In this document: one piece after another, positions 1 through 5,728 of the stretch
Position numbering within the stretch: position 1 is the stretch's first letter
How the letters are laid out: the number at the start of each line of letters is the position of its first letter
DNA from: JACPNA01 sp964429715
GTDB taxonomy: Archaea > Nanobdellota > Nanobdellia > Woesearchaeales > GW2011-AR9
Length of the DNA stretch: 11,549 bases
Assembly (NCBI GenBank): GCA_964429715.1
Contig: CAYSCV010000045.1
Span: forward strand, 1 to 11,549
Direction: 5' to 3'
Program-made: the position numbers and the translations under genes
Notes under the pieces: model-generated
Told to the model about the DNA's origin: nothing
Database searches by the model: none
Seen by the model: the letters and a program-made list of their open reading frames with translations, nothing else

Positions 1-77
1 ATAACTGCACCAAATATAATTTAAATTGTGCAGTTATCTGTAACTGTGAACAAATGTTAATAAATAATTCACAGTTA
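1..77. repeat. Two tandem related hairpins, 40-bp period
   Basis: Two perfect 10-bp inverted repeats stand side by side. The first has ATAACTGCAC at 1-10 and GTGCAGTTAT at 28-37. The second has TAACTGTGAA at 41-50 and TTCACAGTTA at 68-77. Each has a 17-nt AT-rich spacer beginning CAAAT, and the centres are 40 bp apart. The arms share TAACTG/CAGTTA but differ further in, with both arms of each hairpin changed together so pairing is kept. Arm 31-36 can also pair with 41-46, so an alternative fold exists. They could be paired operator sites, a structured RNA or remnants of a repeat element. The window edge cuts off any further copies to the left. Confidence 0.75.
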
Positions 78-113
78 CTCTAGGTGCTTAGATAAGCTTA
101 AAATTGCGCCACA

Positions 114-170
114 AGAAATGTGAAAAAATATCACATTTCTGTGCAGAAAAGTGATAGTTTTCACTTTTCT
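114..170. repeat. Second pair of related hairpins
   Basis: Two perfect 10-bp inverted repeats: AGAAATGTGA (114-123) with TCACATTTCT (131-140), and AGAAAAGTGA (145-154) with TCACTTTTCT (161-170). The spacers are 7 and 6 nt. The two hairpins differ at a single arm position (T119 versus A150), and the paired position changes to match, so the stem is kept. The tight loops would fit RNA hairpins better than spaced operators, but either is possible. Confidence 0.72.
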
Positions 171-266
171 TGCATTGCAAAGGTTGCTCGCAGCAACTTC
201 GGAGCTACAGCGACCGAATCTCTAAGAGGAATTTGCCAAAAAAAAATGGATTATGCAAACTCCTCT
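170..266. ncRNA. Candidate structured RNA: abutting hairpins
   Basis: Inverted repeats fill this stretch with almost no gaps. TTGC/GCAA (170-173 and 177-180) encloses 3 nt. GTTGCT (183-188) pairs with AGCAAC (192-197) over a 3-nt loop. TTCGG (198-202) pairs with CCGAA (214-218). AGAGGAATTTGC (225-236) pairs with 255-266 with one mismatch. Alternatively GCAAA at 177-181 can close on TTTGC at 232-236, giving a small branched fold around the two middle hairpins. No known RNA family was recognised. The strand is unknown: it could be the 3' region of the minus-strand gene ending at 293, or a separate plus-strand RNA. Calling it an RNA is inference from the structure. Confidence 0.35.
238..246 (-). 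terminator. T9 tract after the aminotransferase-like gene
   Basis: Nine consecutive A on the plus strand read as T9 on the minus strand, about 50 nt past the stop of the gene ending at 293. Archaeal transcription terminates at such U-tracts. The tract lies in the loop of the 225-266 hairpin. Confidence 0.5.
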
Positions 267-292
267 AAACTTCTCAACAGATTAAACATTTT

Positions 293-1117
293 TCACTCCT
301 TCCTCTTCAATTCGACCGAAATCGCTTTTTGATTCAATCGTATATATCGCGGACACTCTGTATACTCCCAACCCGAAACCGTACAATAATCAACAATTTT
401 ACTTTTCTCATATTCAGAATCAAAACGTACAACCACCACAAACCCTATATCATTTGGATGCACTACATCTAACTTCAAATCCAATAAATCATCCACCACT
501 TTCTGCCGTAATCCTAACAGCATCCCAACCCTCTCATCCAACTTTCCCAACTCTGTAAAGATAACATCCATCTGCCCTGCATCTTCTAAACACTCAATCC
601 CTTTCTCAAGTATTCCCTTCCATAACTTCTCATTTGAACTAGAAAGAAACCCCCCGCCTTTCGCCTCAACCAACTTCCATGTACCAAAACTCCCCACTAT
701 AATATCGGCATACTGCCCATCACATAATTCTGTCCCAATCCCACCAGACACATCAAGCACCACGAAACAATTATGCAAAGAACACAACTCATAAATCTCT
801 TTCATTGGCTGCACCGCAAAATACCCTGCCGGATTCTGATATAATAACGCCCCAAACTCTTTTGTTTCAAGCAACCGATACAATTCTTTCAAATCAAGCA
901 CCGCATCATGACAACGAACCTCAACCTGCTCTAAACCTAACTTCTTAGGAATCGTTCGATACGTCAACCACCCACCTTCAGCTGGGATCAACACTTTCTT
1001 CCCACAAGCAACAACAGAAAGCGCCGCACTAATCGCCGTATTCCCTCGCGTAGTTAACTCTACAAGAGAATGCCCCGTCAACTTCTTCAACTGCTCAATA
1101 ATCATATCTTTACTCAT
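293..1117 (-). CDS. PLP-dependent aminotransferase-like protein (fold type I, DegT-like)
   Basis: The 274-residue protein resembles the PLP-binding large domain of fold-type I aminotransferases of the DegT/DnrJ/EryC1 kind, probably acting on sugars or amino compounds in the cytoplasm. Visible signs, in order, are a small-residue stretch after TTRGNTAI (22-29), VLIPAEGG (42-49), YQNPAGYF (93-100), VVLDVSGGIG (119-128) with the likely PLP-pyridine Asp at D122, and GSFGTWK (142-148) followed by GGGF (154-157), where K148 or K153 would be the Schiff-base lysine. It is about 100 residues shorter than a usual DegT protein, and the part after residue 200 is compact. An ATG start with a TATA-like element centred 24 nt upstream suggests a leaderless mRNA. 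It is divergent from the gene at 1232. The exact substrate cannot be told, and an inactive homologue is possible. Confidence 0.7.
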   Translation of the reverse strand: MSKDMIIEQLKKLTGHSLVELTTRGNTAISAALSVVACGKKVLIPAEGGWLTYRTIPKKLGLEQVEVRCHDAVLDLKELYRLLETKEFGALLYQNPAGYFAVQPMKEIYELCSLHNCFVVLDVSGGIGTELCDGQYADIIVGSFGTWKLVEAKGGGFLSSSNEKLWKGILEKGIECLEDAGQMDVIFTELGKLDERVGMLLGLRQKVVDDLLDLKLDVVHPNDIGFVVVVRFDSEYEKSKIVDYCTVSGWEYTECPRYIRLNQKAISVELKRKE

Positions 1118-1133
1118 CTAACCATTAAAAAGA

Positions 1134-1148
1134 GCTTTATTTTTATGC
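1134..1148 (-). promoter_or_regulatory. TATA-type promoter of the aminotransferase-like gene
   Basis: On the minus strand this reads GCATAAAAATAAAGC, centred 24 nt before the ATG at 1117. The same core, ATAAAAATAAAGC, precedes the gene at 4626. Confidence 0.5.
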
Positions 1149-1201
1149 TTTCCTCTAAAATCATATAACAATCAGAAAAAATCAGTAAAATATGTCATAA
1201 T

Positions 1202-1212
1202 CTTTAAATTTA
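1202..1212 (+). promoter_or_regulatory. TATA box of the metallopeptidase-like gene
   Basis: CTTTAAATTTA is centred about 24 nt before the ATG at 1232, the archaeal spacing for a leaderless transcript. No Shine-Dalgarno sequence precedes the ATG. Confidence 0.5.
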
Positions 1213-1231
1213 ATTATGAATCAGCAGAAAT

Positions 1232-2170
1232 ATGATCAAAAAAATATTGATTTCATCTCTTATTCCTATAACTATGCTATCATATCATTATGGAAAAAAA
1301 ACATCCCGCTCAGATGCTTTTAGTTCATTTAATCAACAGCAAAATGCATTAATGTATAACAACCTCCCCGCCTGTCATCCCACACAAGATCCCCTCACTG
1401 ATCTCATAAACGATTACCATACTAACCCTCAACATACAACAAGCCTAGATGAAATCAAAAAGAAACTAAATATCCAAATGTATGGCAAACCAACCACAAA
1501 AGATCTTGAAGAACTCCTAAAAGCATCACAAGAATACACCAACACAACTTCTCTAAGCCCAAATAATATTGGAATTAAAGAAATAATTATCTTTCCACAA
1601 TCAGAACAACAAGAAGTTGATTATATTGGACTCTCTATTCCCTACCTGCATCAACTACGCCTCTTCTCAAAAAAAATTCTTCAGAATGGAATAATATATC
1701 ATGAATTCACTCATTTTTATTTAGACTACTTAAACCAAGAAAAACCACTTGAATATTATTCATTCATAATACCATGGAACATCAGTGCAGGATTTTATAA
1801 CAAAGTAATCCCCATCCAAAAACGAGGCCTAATAGATATAATTAGTTACAAAGATAACACACAAGGTGCAAAATTAGGGTATATCCACCACTATGGGGGA
1901 AAATCCATTGATGAAGACATCTGCATGCATGTTAGTACAATTAAAACATCACCACAAATATTTGAAACGATTACAGATTCTTTTGAAATCTATGAAGAAA
2001 AAATATTTCTTCTCTACAAACATAATCTCATCACCCCAGCAGAAAAAGAAACTGCACTTAAATATCTCACAACCGCAAAAACAAAAATAGGACAAGTAGA
2101 TCATAAAATAGAACAAACAGAAGCCCCCATTAAATTATACAAAGATACCACACTAACGTTTTGCCAATGA
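1232..2170 (+). CDS. Exported zinc metallopeptidase-like protein (HExxH)
   Basis: This 312-residue protein has a basic start followed by a hydrophobic stretch (about residues 4-18), which looks like a signal peptide or membrane anchor. The key motif is YHEFTH (156-161), a zinc-binding HExxH with H157, E158 and H161. A later YGGKSIDED segment (221-229) puts E228 where gluzincin-type families carry the third zinc ligand in an 'ED' motif. The middle is rich in Asn, Thr and Gln, in line with the composition of this DNA strand. It is monocistronic, divergent from 293-1117 and convergent with the regulator ending at 2193. The family was not recognised beyond the metallopeptidase motif. An extracytoplasmic peptidase is the likely role, with unknown substrate. 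Confidence 0.62.
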   Translation: MIKKILISSLIPITMLSYHYGKKTSRSDAFSSFNQQQNALMYNNLPACHPTQDPLTDLINDYHTNPQHTTSLDEIKKKLNIQMYGKPTTKDLEELLKASQEYTNTTSLSPNNIGIKEIIIFPQSEQQEVDYIGLSIPYLHQLRLFSKKILQNGIIYHEFTHFYLDYLNQEKPLEYYSFIIPWNISAGFYNKVIPIQKRGLIDIISYKDNTQGAKLGYIHHYGGKSIDEDICMHVSTIKTSPQIFETITDSFEIYEEKIFLLYKHNLITPAEKETALKYLTTAKTKIGQVDHKIEQTEAPIKLYKDTTLTFCQ

Positions 2171-2176
2171 AAAAAA
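2170..2176 (-). terminator. T7 tract after the Lrp-like gene
   Basis: Seven A on the plus strand read as T7 on the minus strand, about 17 nt past the minus-strand stop at 2193. It overlaps the last base of the convergent gene, so the two 3' ends abut. Confidence 0.35.
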
Positions 2177-2192
2177 GAGACTAAAACAAAAA

Positions 2193-3146
2193 CTACTTCT
2201 TCCCTTCTACCGGACTGACAAAAAACTCCTGATACGCCGCTAACGGTTGATATTCAATTATCTGATCCCCAAAACTATCCCGCATCTGCGCAAGCATCGC
2301 CCGAAACTCAGCTTGATTTTTCAACAAAAACGTCAGCTGCAAATCATAATACCCCAAATATTCCATCACCGTATCACACGCGGTATGATATCTGCAAAAC
2401 TCAATAATTTTTATTTTCAACTGAGGATCTTTCACCGCTAAAAACACTTCATAATTCTGTAATCCAAACCGTGTATAATCAATTTTTTGCTTATACCCTA
2501 AAATAACTTTCTGCTGTTCTAACTTTCGTAATCTAACTGCCACCGCTTCCGCACTCAACTTCGTTTTTTTAGCAATATCCACCAGTTTGCAGCGCGCATC
2601 TCTCGTCAACGCCCCAATCACTACTTTATCAATCTCATCTACCACAACCCCAACCAACATAAAATCATGATAAAACTCTGAAATATATTTCCCCTCGGAC
2701 AAAAACTTCCGATTGAATCGATAAGATGTTTTTATCGGCAACATTTCTTTTTTTTGCACAAAATTTCCAAACTTTCCAAGAAACGCATCCATAAAATCCA
2801 CCTGCTCTTGAAAAGAACATGTCCGTATCGTCATATTCCCATTCCATTCTCCCTCACAAATACCCATCCACACAATATCTGCTCGCTTTCTCCCCCACTT
2901 TCGCCATTCCTCTTCCTGTTCGGTTGTTAACGGCACAAACTTAACCAAAATTTTATGATACATATAACCTAATCGCGCCACCGCAATCACCGCTCGCGAA
3001 CCTAAAATTATTTTTTCTTCCTCTAATTTTTTAATTCGGTACTGCACCACATCCTTTGACAAACGTAACGTATGCGCCAATGCCGTTACTGAAATCCGAG
3101 CATTATTATCTAATACATTTAGTATTTTATAATCAACTTTATCCAT
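2193..3146 (-). CDS. Doubled Lrp/AsnC-family transcriptional regulator
   Basis: A 317-residue protein built from two Lrp/AsnC-like halves. The first HTH is at residues 2-48 (DYKILNVLDNNARIS, then a recognition helix around VVQYRIKKLEEEKII). An effector-like alpha/beta domain follows to about 150. The second HTH is at 172-217 (ARCKLVDIAKKTKLS, then VAVRLRKLEQQKVI) with a second alpha/beta domain to about 305. Lrp/AsnC proteins usually have one HTH-RAM unit of about 150 residues. The fused form would make an internal pseudo-dimer. The ATG at 3146 is chosen because the HTH begins at once, AGGTG lies just upstream and a TATA box is centred 28 nt upstream. An in-frame ATG at 3203 would add 19 residues encoded by the promoter itself. 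It is divergent from the cluster beginning at 3244 and may control it (inference). Confidence 0.82.
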   Translation of the reverse strand: MDKVDYKILNVLDNNARISVTALAHTLRLSKDVVQYRIKKLEEEKIILGSRAVIAVARLGYMYHKILVKFVPLTTEQEEEWRKWGRKRADIVWMGICEGEWNGNMTIRTCSFQEQVDFMDAFLGKFGNFVQKKEMLPIKTSYRFNRKFLSEGKYISEFYHDFMLVGVVVDEIDKVVIGALTRDARCKLVDIAKKTKLSAEAVAVRLRKLEQQKVILGYKQKIDYTRFGLQNYEVFLAVKDPQLKIKIIEFCRYHTACDTVMEYLGYYDLQLTFLLKNQAEFRAMLAQMRDSFGDQIIEYQPLAAYQEFFVSPVEGKK

Positions 3147-3167
3147 TACACCTAAAAAACTAACTTT

Positions 3168-3178
3168 CTTTATAAATT
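3168..3178 (-). promoter_or_regulatory. TATA box of the Lrp-like gene
   Basis: The minus strand reads AATTTATAAAG, centred about 28 nt before the ATG at 3146. This placement argues that the upstream in-frame ATG at 3203 is not used. Confidence 0.5.
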
Positions 3179-3210
3179 TTCTTAGTTTTTTAGTAAAAAT
3201 CACCCTACGC

Positions 3211-3225
3211 TCTTTAAATATAACT
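3211..3225 (+). promoter_or_regulatory. TATA box heading the plus-strand cluster
   Basis: TCTTTAAATATAACT has its AT core centred 26 nt before the ATG at 3244, fitting a leaderless first gene. It lies in the short space between two divergent genes, about 45 bp from the Lrp-like promoter, so the flanking regulator could control both. Confidence 0.5.
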
Positions 3226-3243
3226 CCCCACTCCTACTGACGT

Positions 3244-3642
3244 ATGACAACACAAACATCACCAAAACCAGAAATAAAAATAGCCCTCTGTACACCNNNN
3301 NNNNNNNNNNNNNNNNNNNNNNNNNNNNNNNNNNNNNNNNNNNNNNNNNNNNNNNNNNNNNNNNNNNNNNNNNNNNNNNNNNNNNNNNNNNNNNNNTTCC
3401 TCACAAACGACCAATTACTTGAATCCATTCTTGAGCGAGAAGAAACAAAAATACGACATGCCATAGATTCTCTCAACAAAAACATCACAAATCCCATCTT
3501 AATCACCCCCTACCTCTCAGAAGCACTAAAAATAGAACCCATCTGGAAAACCGGCACTCGTGCCCCGCAACCCCACCCCCTAGAACAAATGTTTGACTAC
3601 GTAGGATTACGCATAGGAATAGAAAATCAACAAACAGAATAA
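3244..3642 (+). CDS. Unknown protein interrupted by assembly gap
   Basis: The start (ATG at 3244, 17 residues, including the hydrophobic run IKIALCT at residues 11-17) and the end (81 residues up to the stop at 3640) lie on either side of 100 N. The two parts are in the same frame only if the gap length is real, and 100 N is a conventional placeholder. They may therefore belong to one gene of unknown length or to two genes. The C-terminal part is helical and charged (around ESILEREETKIRHAIDSLN), then Pro-rich. No family was recognised. It is the first gene of a plus-strand cluster with a TATA box centred 26 nt upstream. Confidence 0.5.
   Translation: MTTQTSPKPEIKIALCTXXXXXXXXXXXXXXXXXXXXXXXXXXXXXXXXXXFLTNDQLLESILEREETKIRHAIDSLNKNITNPILITPYLSEALKIEPIWKTGTRAPQPHPLEQMFDYVGLRIGIENQQTE
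3297..3396. other. Scaffold gap (100 N)
   Basis: Exactly 100 undetermined bases, the usual placeholder for a join of unknown length. Sequence on the two sides may not be adjacent or correctly spaced. Confidence 0.98.
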
Positions 3643-3671
3643 AAAAATAAACCAAAAATAAATACACTACA

Positions 3672-4172
3672 ATGACACAAAAACCATTAAGCACCCTCAT
3701 CATCGAAGACACAGAACTACACAAACGAAGCGCAATTGACCAATTATACCAAAGAAAAGTAACTTACATTATCGCTCAGAATTATGAACAAGGAAAACAA
3801 TACCTCACCGCAACAGAAAAACCATTTAGCATCGTCTTAACAGACTTAATGATGCCAAAAGGCTCAAGAGACACCATGAGTCCAAAAGGTATGGAATACA
3901 TCTTCGACCAATTACCCTACGGCTTCCCTCTCGCACTCTTAGCAGCAAAACAAAACATCCCCTACATCGCAATAGTCACCGACATCAACCATCACAATCA
4001 CCCCATGTCCGCCTGCATTGACAATCTCAGCAGCGCCTACTGGAACGACGAGACCGCCCAAGCCTCACTCTACAGAATCAACAATTCAGTAGTAGGCATC
4101 TTCCACGCACCATTCTTAGAAAACGGCGCAAAAGACTGGATGAGAGTTGTCGATGTACTATTAAAAAAATAA
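3672..4172 (+). CDS. Atypical response-regulator receiver-domain protein
   Basis: This 166-residue protein resembles a single CheY-like receiver domain. It has an acidic pair (E12-D13 in LIIEDTE), a likely phospho-acceptor D58 in IVLTDLMMPKG and T103 in IAIVTD at the place of the conserved Thr/Ser. The usual K-P-F near the end reads H-A-P-F (145-148), so the conserved lysine is missing. There is also an extra segment of roughly 20-30 residues between the D58 strand and the T103 strand. No output domain and no histidine kinase are visible nearby. It starts 29 nt after the previous gene and ends 2 nt before the next. It could be phosphorylated by a kinase elsewhere, or be a pseudo-receiver used as a binding module. 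Confidence 0.68.
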   Translation: MTQKPLSTLIIEDTELHKRSAIDQLYQRKVTYIIAQNYEQGKQYLTATEKPFSIVLTDLMMPKGSRDTMSPKGMEYIFDQLPYGFPLALLAAKQNIPYIAIVTDINHHNHPMSACIDNLSSAYWNDETAQASLYRINNSVVGIFHAPFLENGAKDWMRVVDVLLKK

Positions 4173-4174
4173 AA

Positions 4175-4564
4175 ATGAAGAAAAACACCATGACCACAAA
4201 CCCACATCAATTACTTGAACAACTACGACAAGAAAATCATTACTTGGCAATCAACGACCCAGAATTCGTATCTGAAGAATTATTCATAGAAGCAACAAAA
4301 GAACTTATTGCCATTGCACCATCATTATATCTCACTATCCGCCCATATTCTTTAGCAGCAAACGAAACAAAATGCGGATTGTGGACAGATCAACCCGTAT
4401 TACAAGAAAATGACCATGATGACTGGCAAACTAACAAAAGTATAGCACTCTTAGAAACAACGATTGAAAAAGCATATCAGCATATTGGAAGAAGTGTATA
4501 TCCCTTAACTAATACATTAAAAACAAAAAAAATAAAGTACGGTCAAATATACCGACTAAAATAA
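4175..4564 (+). CDS. Unknown 129-residue protein
   Basis: Not recognised. It is a soluble-looking protein of mixed helical and beta character, with no signal peptide, membrane segment or cysteine motif, and it ends with a basic tail (KTKKIKYGQIYRLK). Its start is 2 nt after the stop of the receiver-like gene, so the two are surely co-transcribed. A second in-frame ATG at 4190 (MTTNPHQ) could be the real start, giving 124 residues, since neither ATG has a Shine-Dalgarno sequence. A function tied to the receiver protein is plausible only from position. Confidence 0.55.
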   Translation: MKKNTMTTNPHQLLEQLRQENHYLAINDPEFVSEELFIEATKELIAIAPSLYLTIRPYSLAANETKCGLWTDQPVLQENDHDDWQTNKSIALLETTIEKAYQHIGRSVYPLTNTLKTKKIKYGQIYRLK

Positions 4565-4590
4565 AAAAATACTAATAAAAAATATACAAC

Positions 4591-4605
4591 CAATAAAAAT
4601 AAAGC
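4591..4605 (+). promoter_or_regulatory. Internal TATA-type promoter in the cluster
   Basis: CAATAAAAATAAAGC is centred 28 nt before the ATG at 4626, in a 61-bp AT-rich gap. It shares the core ATAAAAATAAAGC with the promoter of the aminotransferase-like gene, so the genes at 4626 and 5009 may form their own transcript. Confidence 0.45.
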
Positions 4606-4625
4606 AATCAAGAAGAGTACAAAAC

Positions 4626-5012
4626 ATGAAAATCGGCCTCATCCACTCCCTAAAAATAGACAGCCCTTTAACAAAAGTATACGAAATGATCTGCAAAGAT
4701 ACCGCCAAATTAGAAACAACTCTCTACGATTCAGATAATTTTAATCCAAATCTAATCAAACAAGATTCATTAGATTGTCTTCTATTTTACAGCACAACAG
4801 AATTTGACGACGGACTTGCCAAAGCAATATACAAACACAGTACCGTCCCATTTTTATATCATCTCACACCTGACGGCCGCACTAACACCCCAAAACGCTA
4901 TGATCAACTCCAAGAAATAGGAATGGAAGTCTACTTATTTATTGAAAAAGAAAATTACCGCGCCACCAAAGATTTGATCGAACGATTAAAAAAATTAGGA
5001 GCACAACCATGA
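4626..5012 (+). CDS. Unknown alpha/beta protein, 128 residues
   Basis: No family was recognised. The pattern of hydrophobic strands (MKIGLIHSL at 1-9, DCLLFYST at about 50-57, VPFLYHLTP at about 74-82, EVYLFIE at about 102-108) alternating with helices suggests a small Rossmann- or receiver-like alpha/beta fold, but no catalytic signature can be named. It is soluble, with no signal peptide. A TATA-like element is centred 28 nt upstream, so it may start a leaderless transcript. Its stop overlaps the next start as ATGA (5009-5012), showing tight translational coupling with that gene. Confidence 0.58.
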   Translation: MKIGLIHSLKIDSPLTKVYEMICKDTAKLETTLYDSDNFNPNLIKQDSLDCLLFYSTTEFDDGLAKAIYKHSTVPFLYHLTPDGRTNTPKRYDQLQEIGMEVYLFIEKENYRATKDLIERLKKLGAQP

Positions 5013-5596
5013 CAGATTTAAAAAATCCAGAAGAAATAGAAACAGCAGTCGCCCAACTAGAAGCAATAGGAAGACAAATGCAAGAAGCACAAATAGCACA
5101 AATGAATTGGCGTGAACAATCCTTCTTCAACTCCATCCCAAAAGATGCAAAATCAATCTACATCCATCAATCACATCAATCGTATCAATCAACACTCATT
5201 GATAAAATACGAACACAATATGGCACAGAAAATGTTTTAATTACCGGTGCCCCCGCAAGATCCGGCCAATCATTCACCGATTATTATCAAGAAATTGAAC
5301 AAAGAAAAACACAAGCACTGCAAACCCCTTTGCAAGAATTTCTACAACAAAAATCAATTGACGCCGTAATCTATCTCTGCAGTTCCGTCTGCGATGGCTA
5401 CCAAAGCCCAATCTTTCCCGAAGACGTCGTCACAAACTACCACATCTGGCACGCCATCAGAACTGCCCAACAGCAACAAAAACCACTGATTGTAGGATAC
5501 AAAGATAATTTCTGCTTTACCGCTCGCTGCCCCGAACGTGAATACATTACAAACCCAGAAGAAATAAAAATCCCAACTCAATGTATAAACATATAA
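5009..5596 (+). CDS. Unknown protein with helical N-terminus and alpha/beta core, 195 residues
   Basis: Not recognised. The first 35 residues are a charged, Gln-rich amphipathic helix that could be a coiled coil. After it come strands around SIYIHQS (residues 49-55), NVLITGAP (75-82), DAVIYLC (118-124) and PLIVGY (159-164), a pattern of an alpha/beta domain that might bind a nucleotide or nucleoside. Cysteines occur in CSSVC (124-128) and near the end (C169, C174). The ATG overlaps the previous stop (ATGA), and GGAG at 4998-5001 gives it a Shine-Dalgarno at 7 nt. The two proteins are likely partners. A hairpin begins 1 nt after its stop. Any enzymatic role is a guess. Confidence 0.58.
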   Translation: MTDLKNPEEIETAVAQLEAIGRQMQEAQIAQMNWREQSFFNSIPKDAKSIYIHQSHQSYQSTLIDKIRTQYGTENVLITGAPARSGQSFTDYYQEIEQRKTQALQTPLQEFLQQKSIDAVIYLCSSVCDGYQSPIFPEDVVTNYHIWHAIRTAQQQQKPLIVGYKDNFCFTARCPEREYITNPEEIKIPTQCINI

Positions 5597-5597
5597 T

Positions 5598-5626
5598 TTG
5601 CAGAGACAAAATAACCCTGTCTGCAA
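5598..5626 (+). repeat. Hairpin at the 3' end of the 5009 gene
   Basis: TTGCAGA (5598-5604) pairs with TCTGCAA (5620-5626) around a 15-nt loop, 1 nt after the stop codon. There is no T-tract after it, so it may be an RNA-stabilising or processing hairpin rather than a terminator. Confidence 0.4.
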
Positions 5627-5696
5627 CGAAACAAGAATTTATATGATAACACATTATTATAGATAGACAAATAAATACTACCTAATAATGACAAAA

Positions 5697-5706
5697 TATT
5701 TATAAC
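5697..5706 (+). promoter_or_regulatory. TATA box before the JAMM-type gene
   Basis: TATTTATAAC, its TTTATAA core centred 27 nt before the ATG at 5729 but only 6 nt before the ATG at 5708. The identical 10-mer forms the TATA box of the small ORF at 9290. Confidence 0.45.
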
Positions 5707-5728
5707 TATGCCCGCTTTTAGCAAGAAA

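Noticed and set aside
1..170. CRISPR array
   Set aside because: Units are imperfect hairpins with related, not unique, spacers and only two copies of each type.
177..236. tRNA-like cloverleaf
   Set aside because: About 60 nt with a 5-bp closing stem, no recognisable anticodon arm, T-loop or CCA context, so not a tRNA.
120..332. 70-codon open frame with GTG start on the plus strand
   Set aside because: It starts inside a hairpin, runs through several inverted repeats and overlaps the convergent gene's 3' end by 40 nt. No ribosome-binding site or family resemblance.
1893..2090. Open frame inside the metallopeptidase-like gene
   Set aside because: Out-of-frame shadow of 1232-2170 with low-complexity Lys/His/Gln content.
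3147..3203. 19-residue N-terminal extension of the Lrp-like regulator
   Set aside because: Its codons contain the TATA box; the HTH begins at the ATG at 3146.
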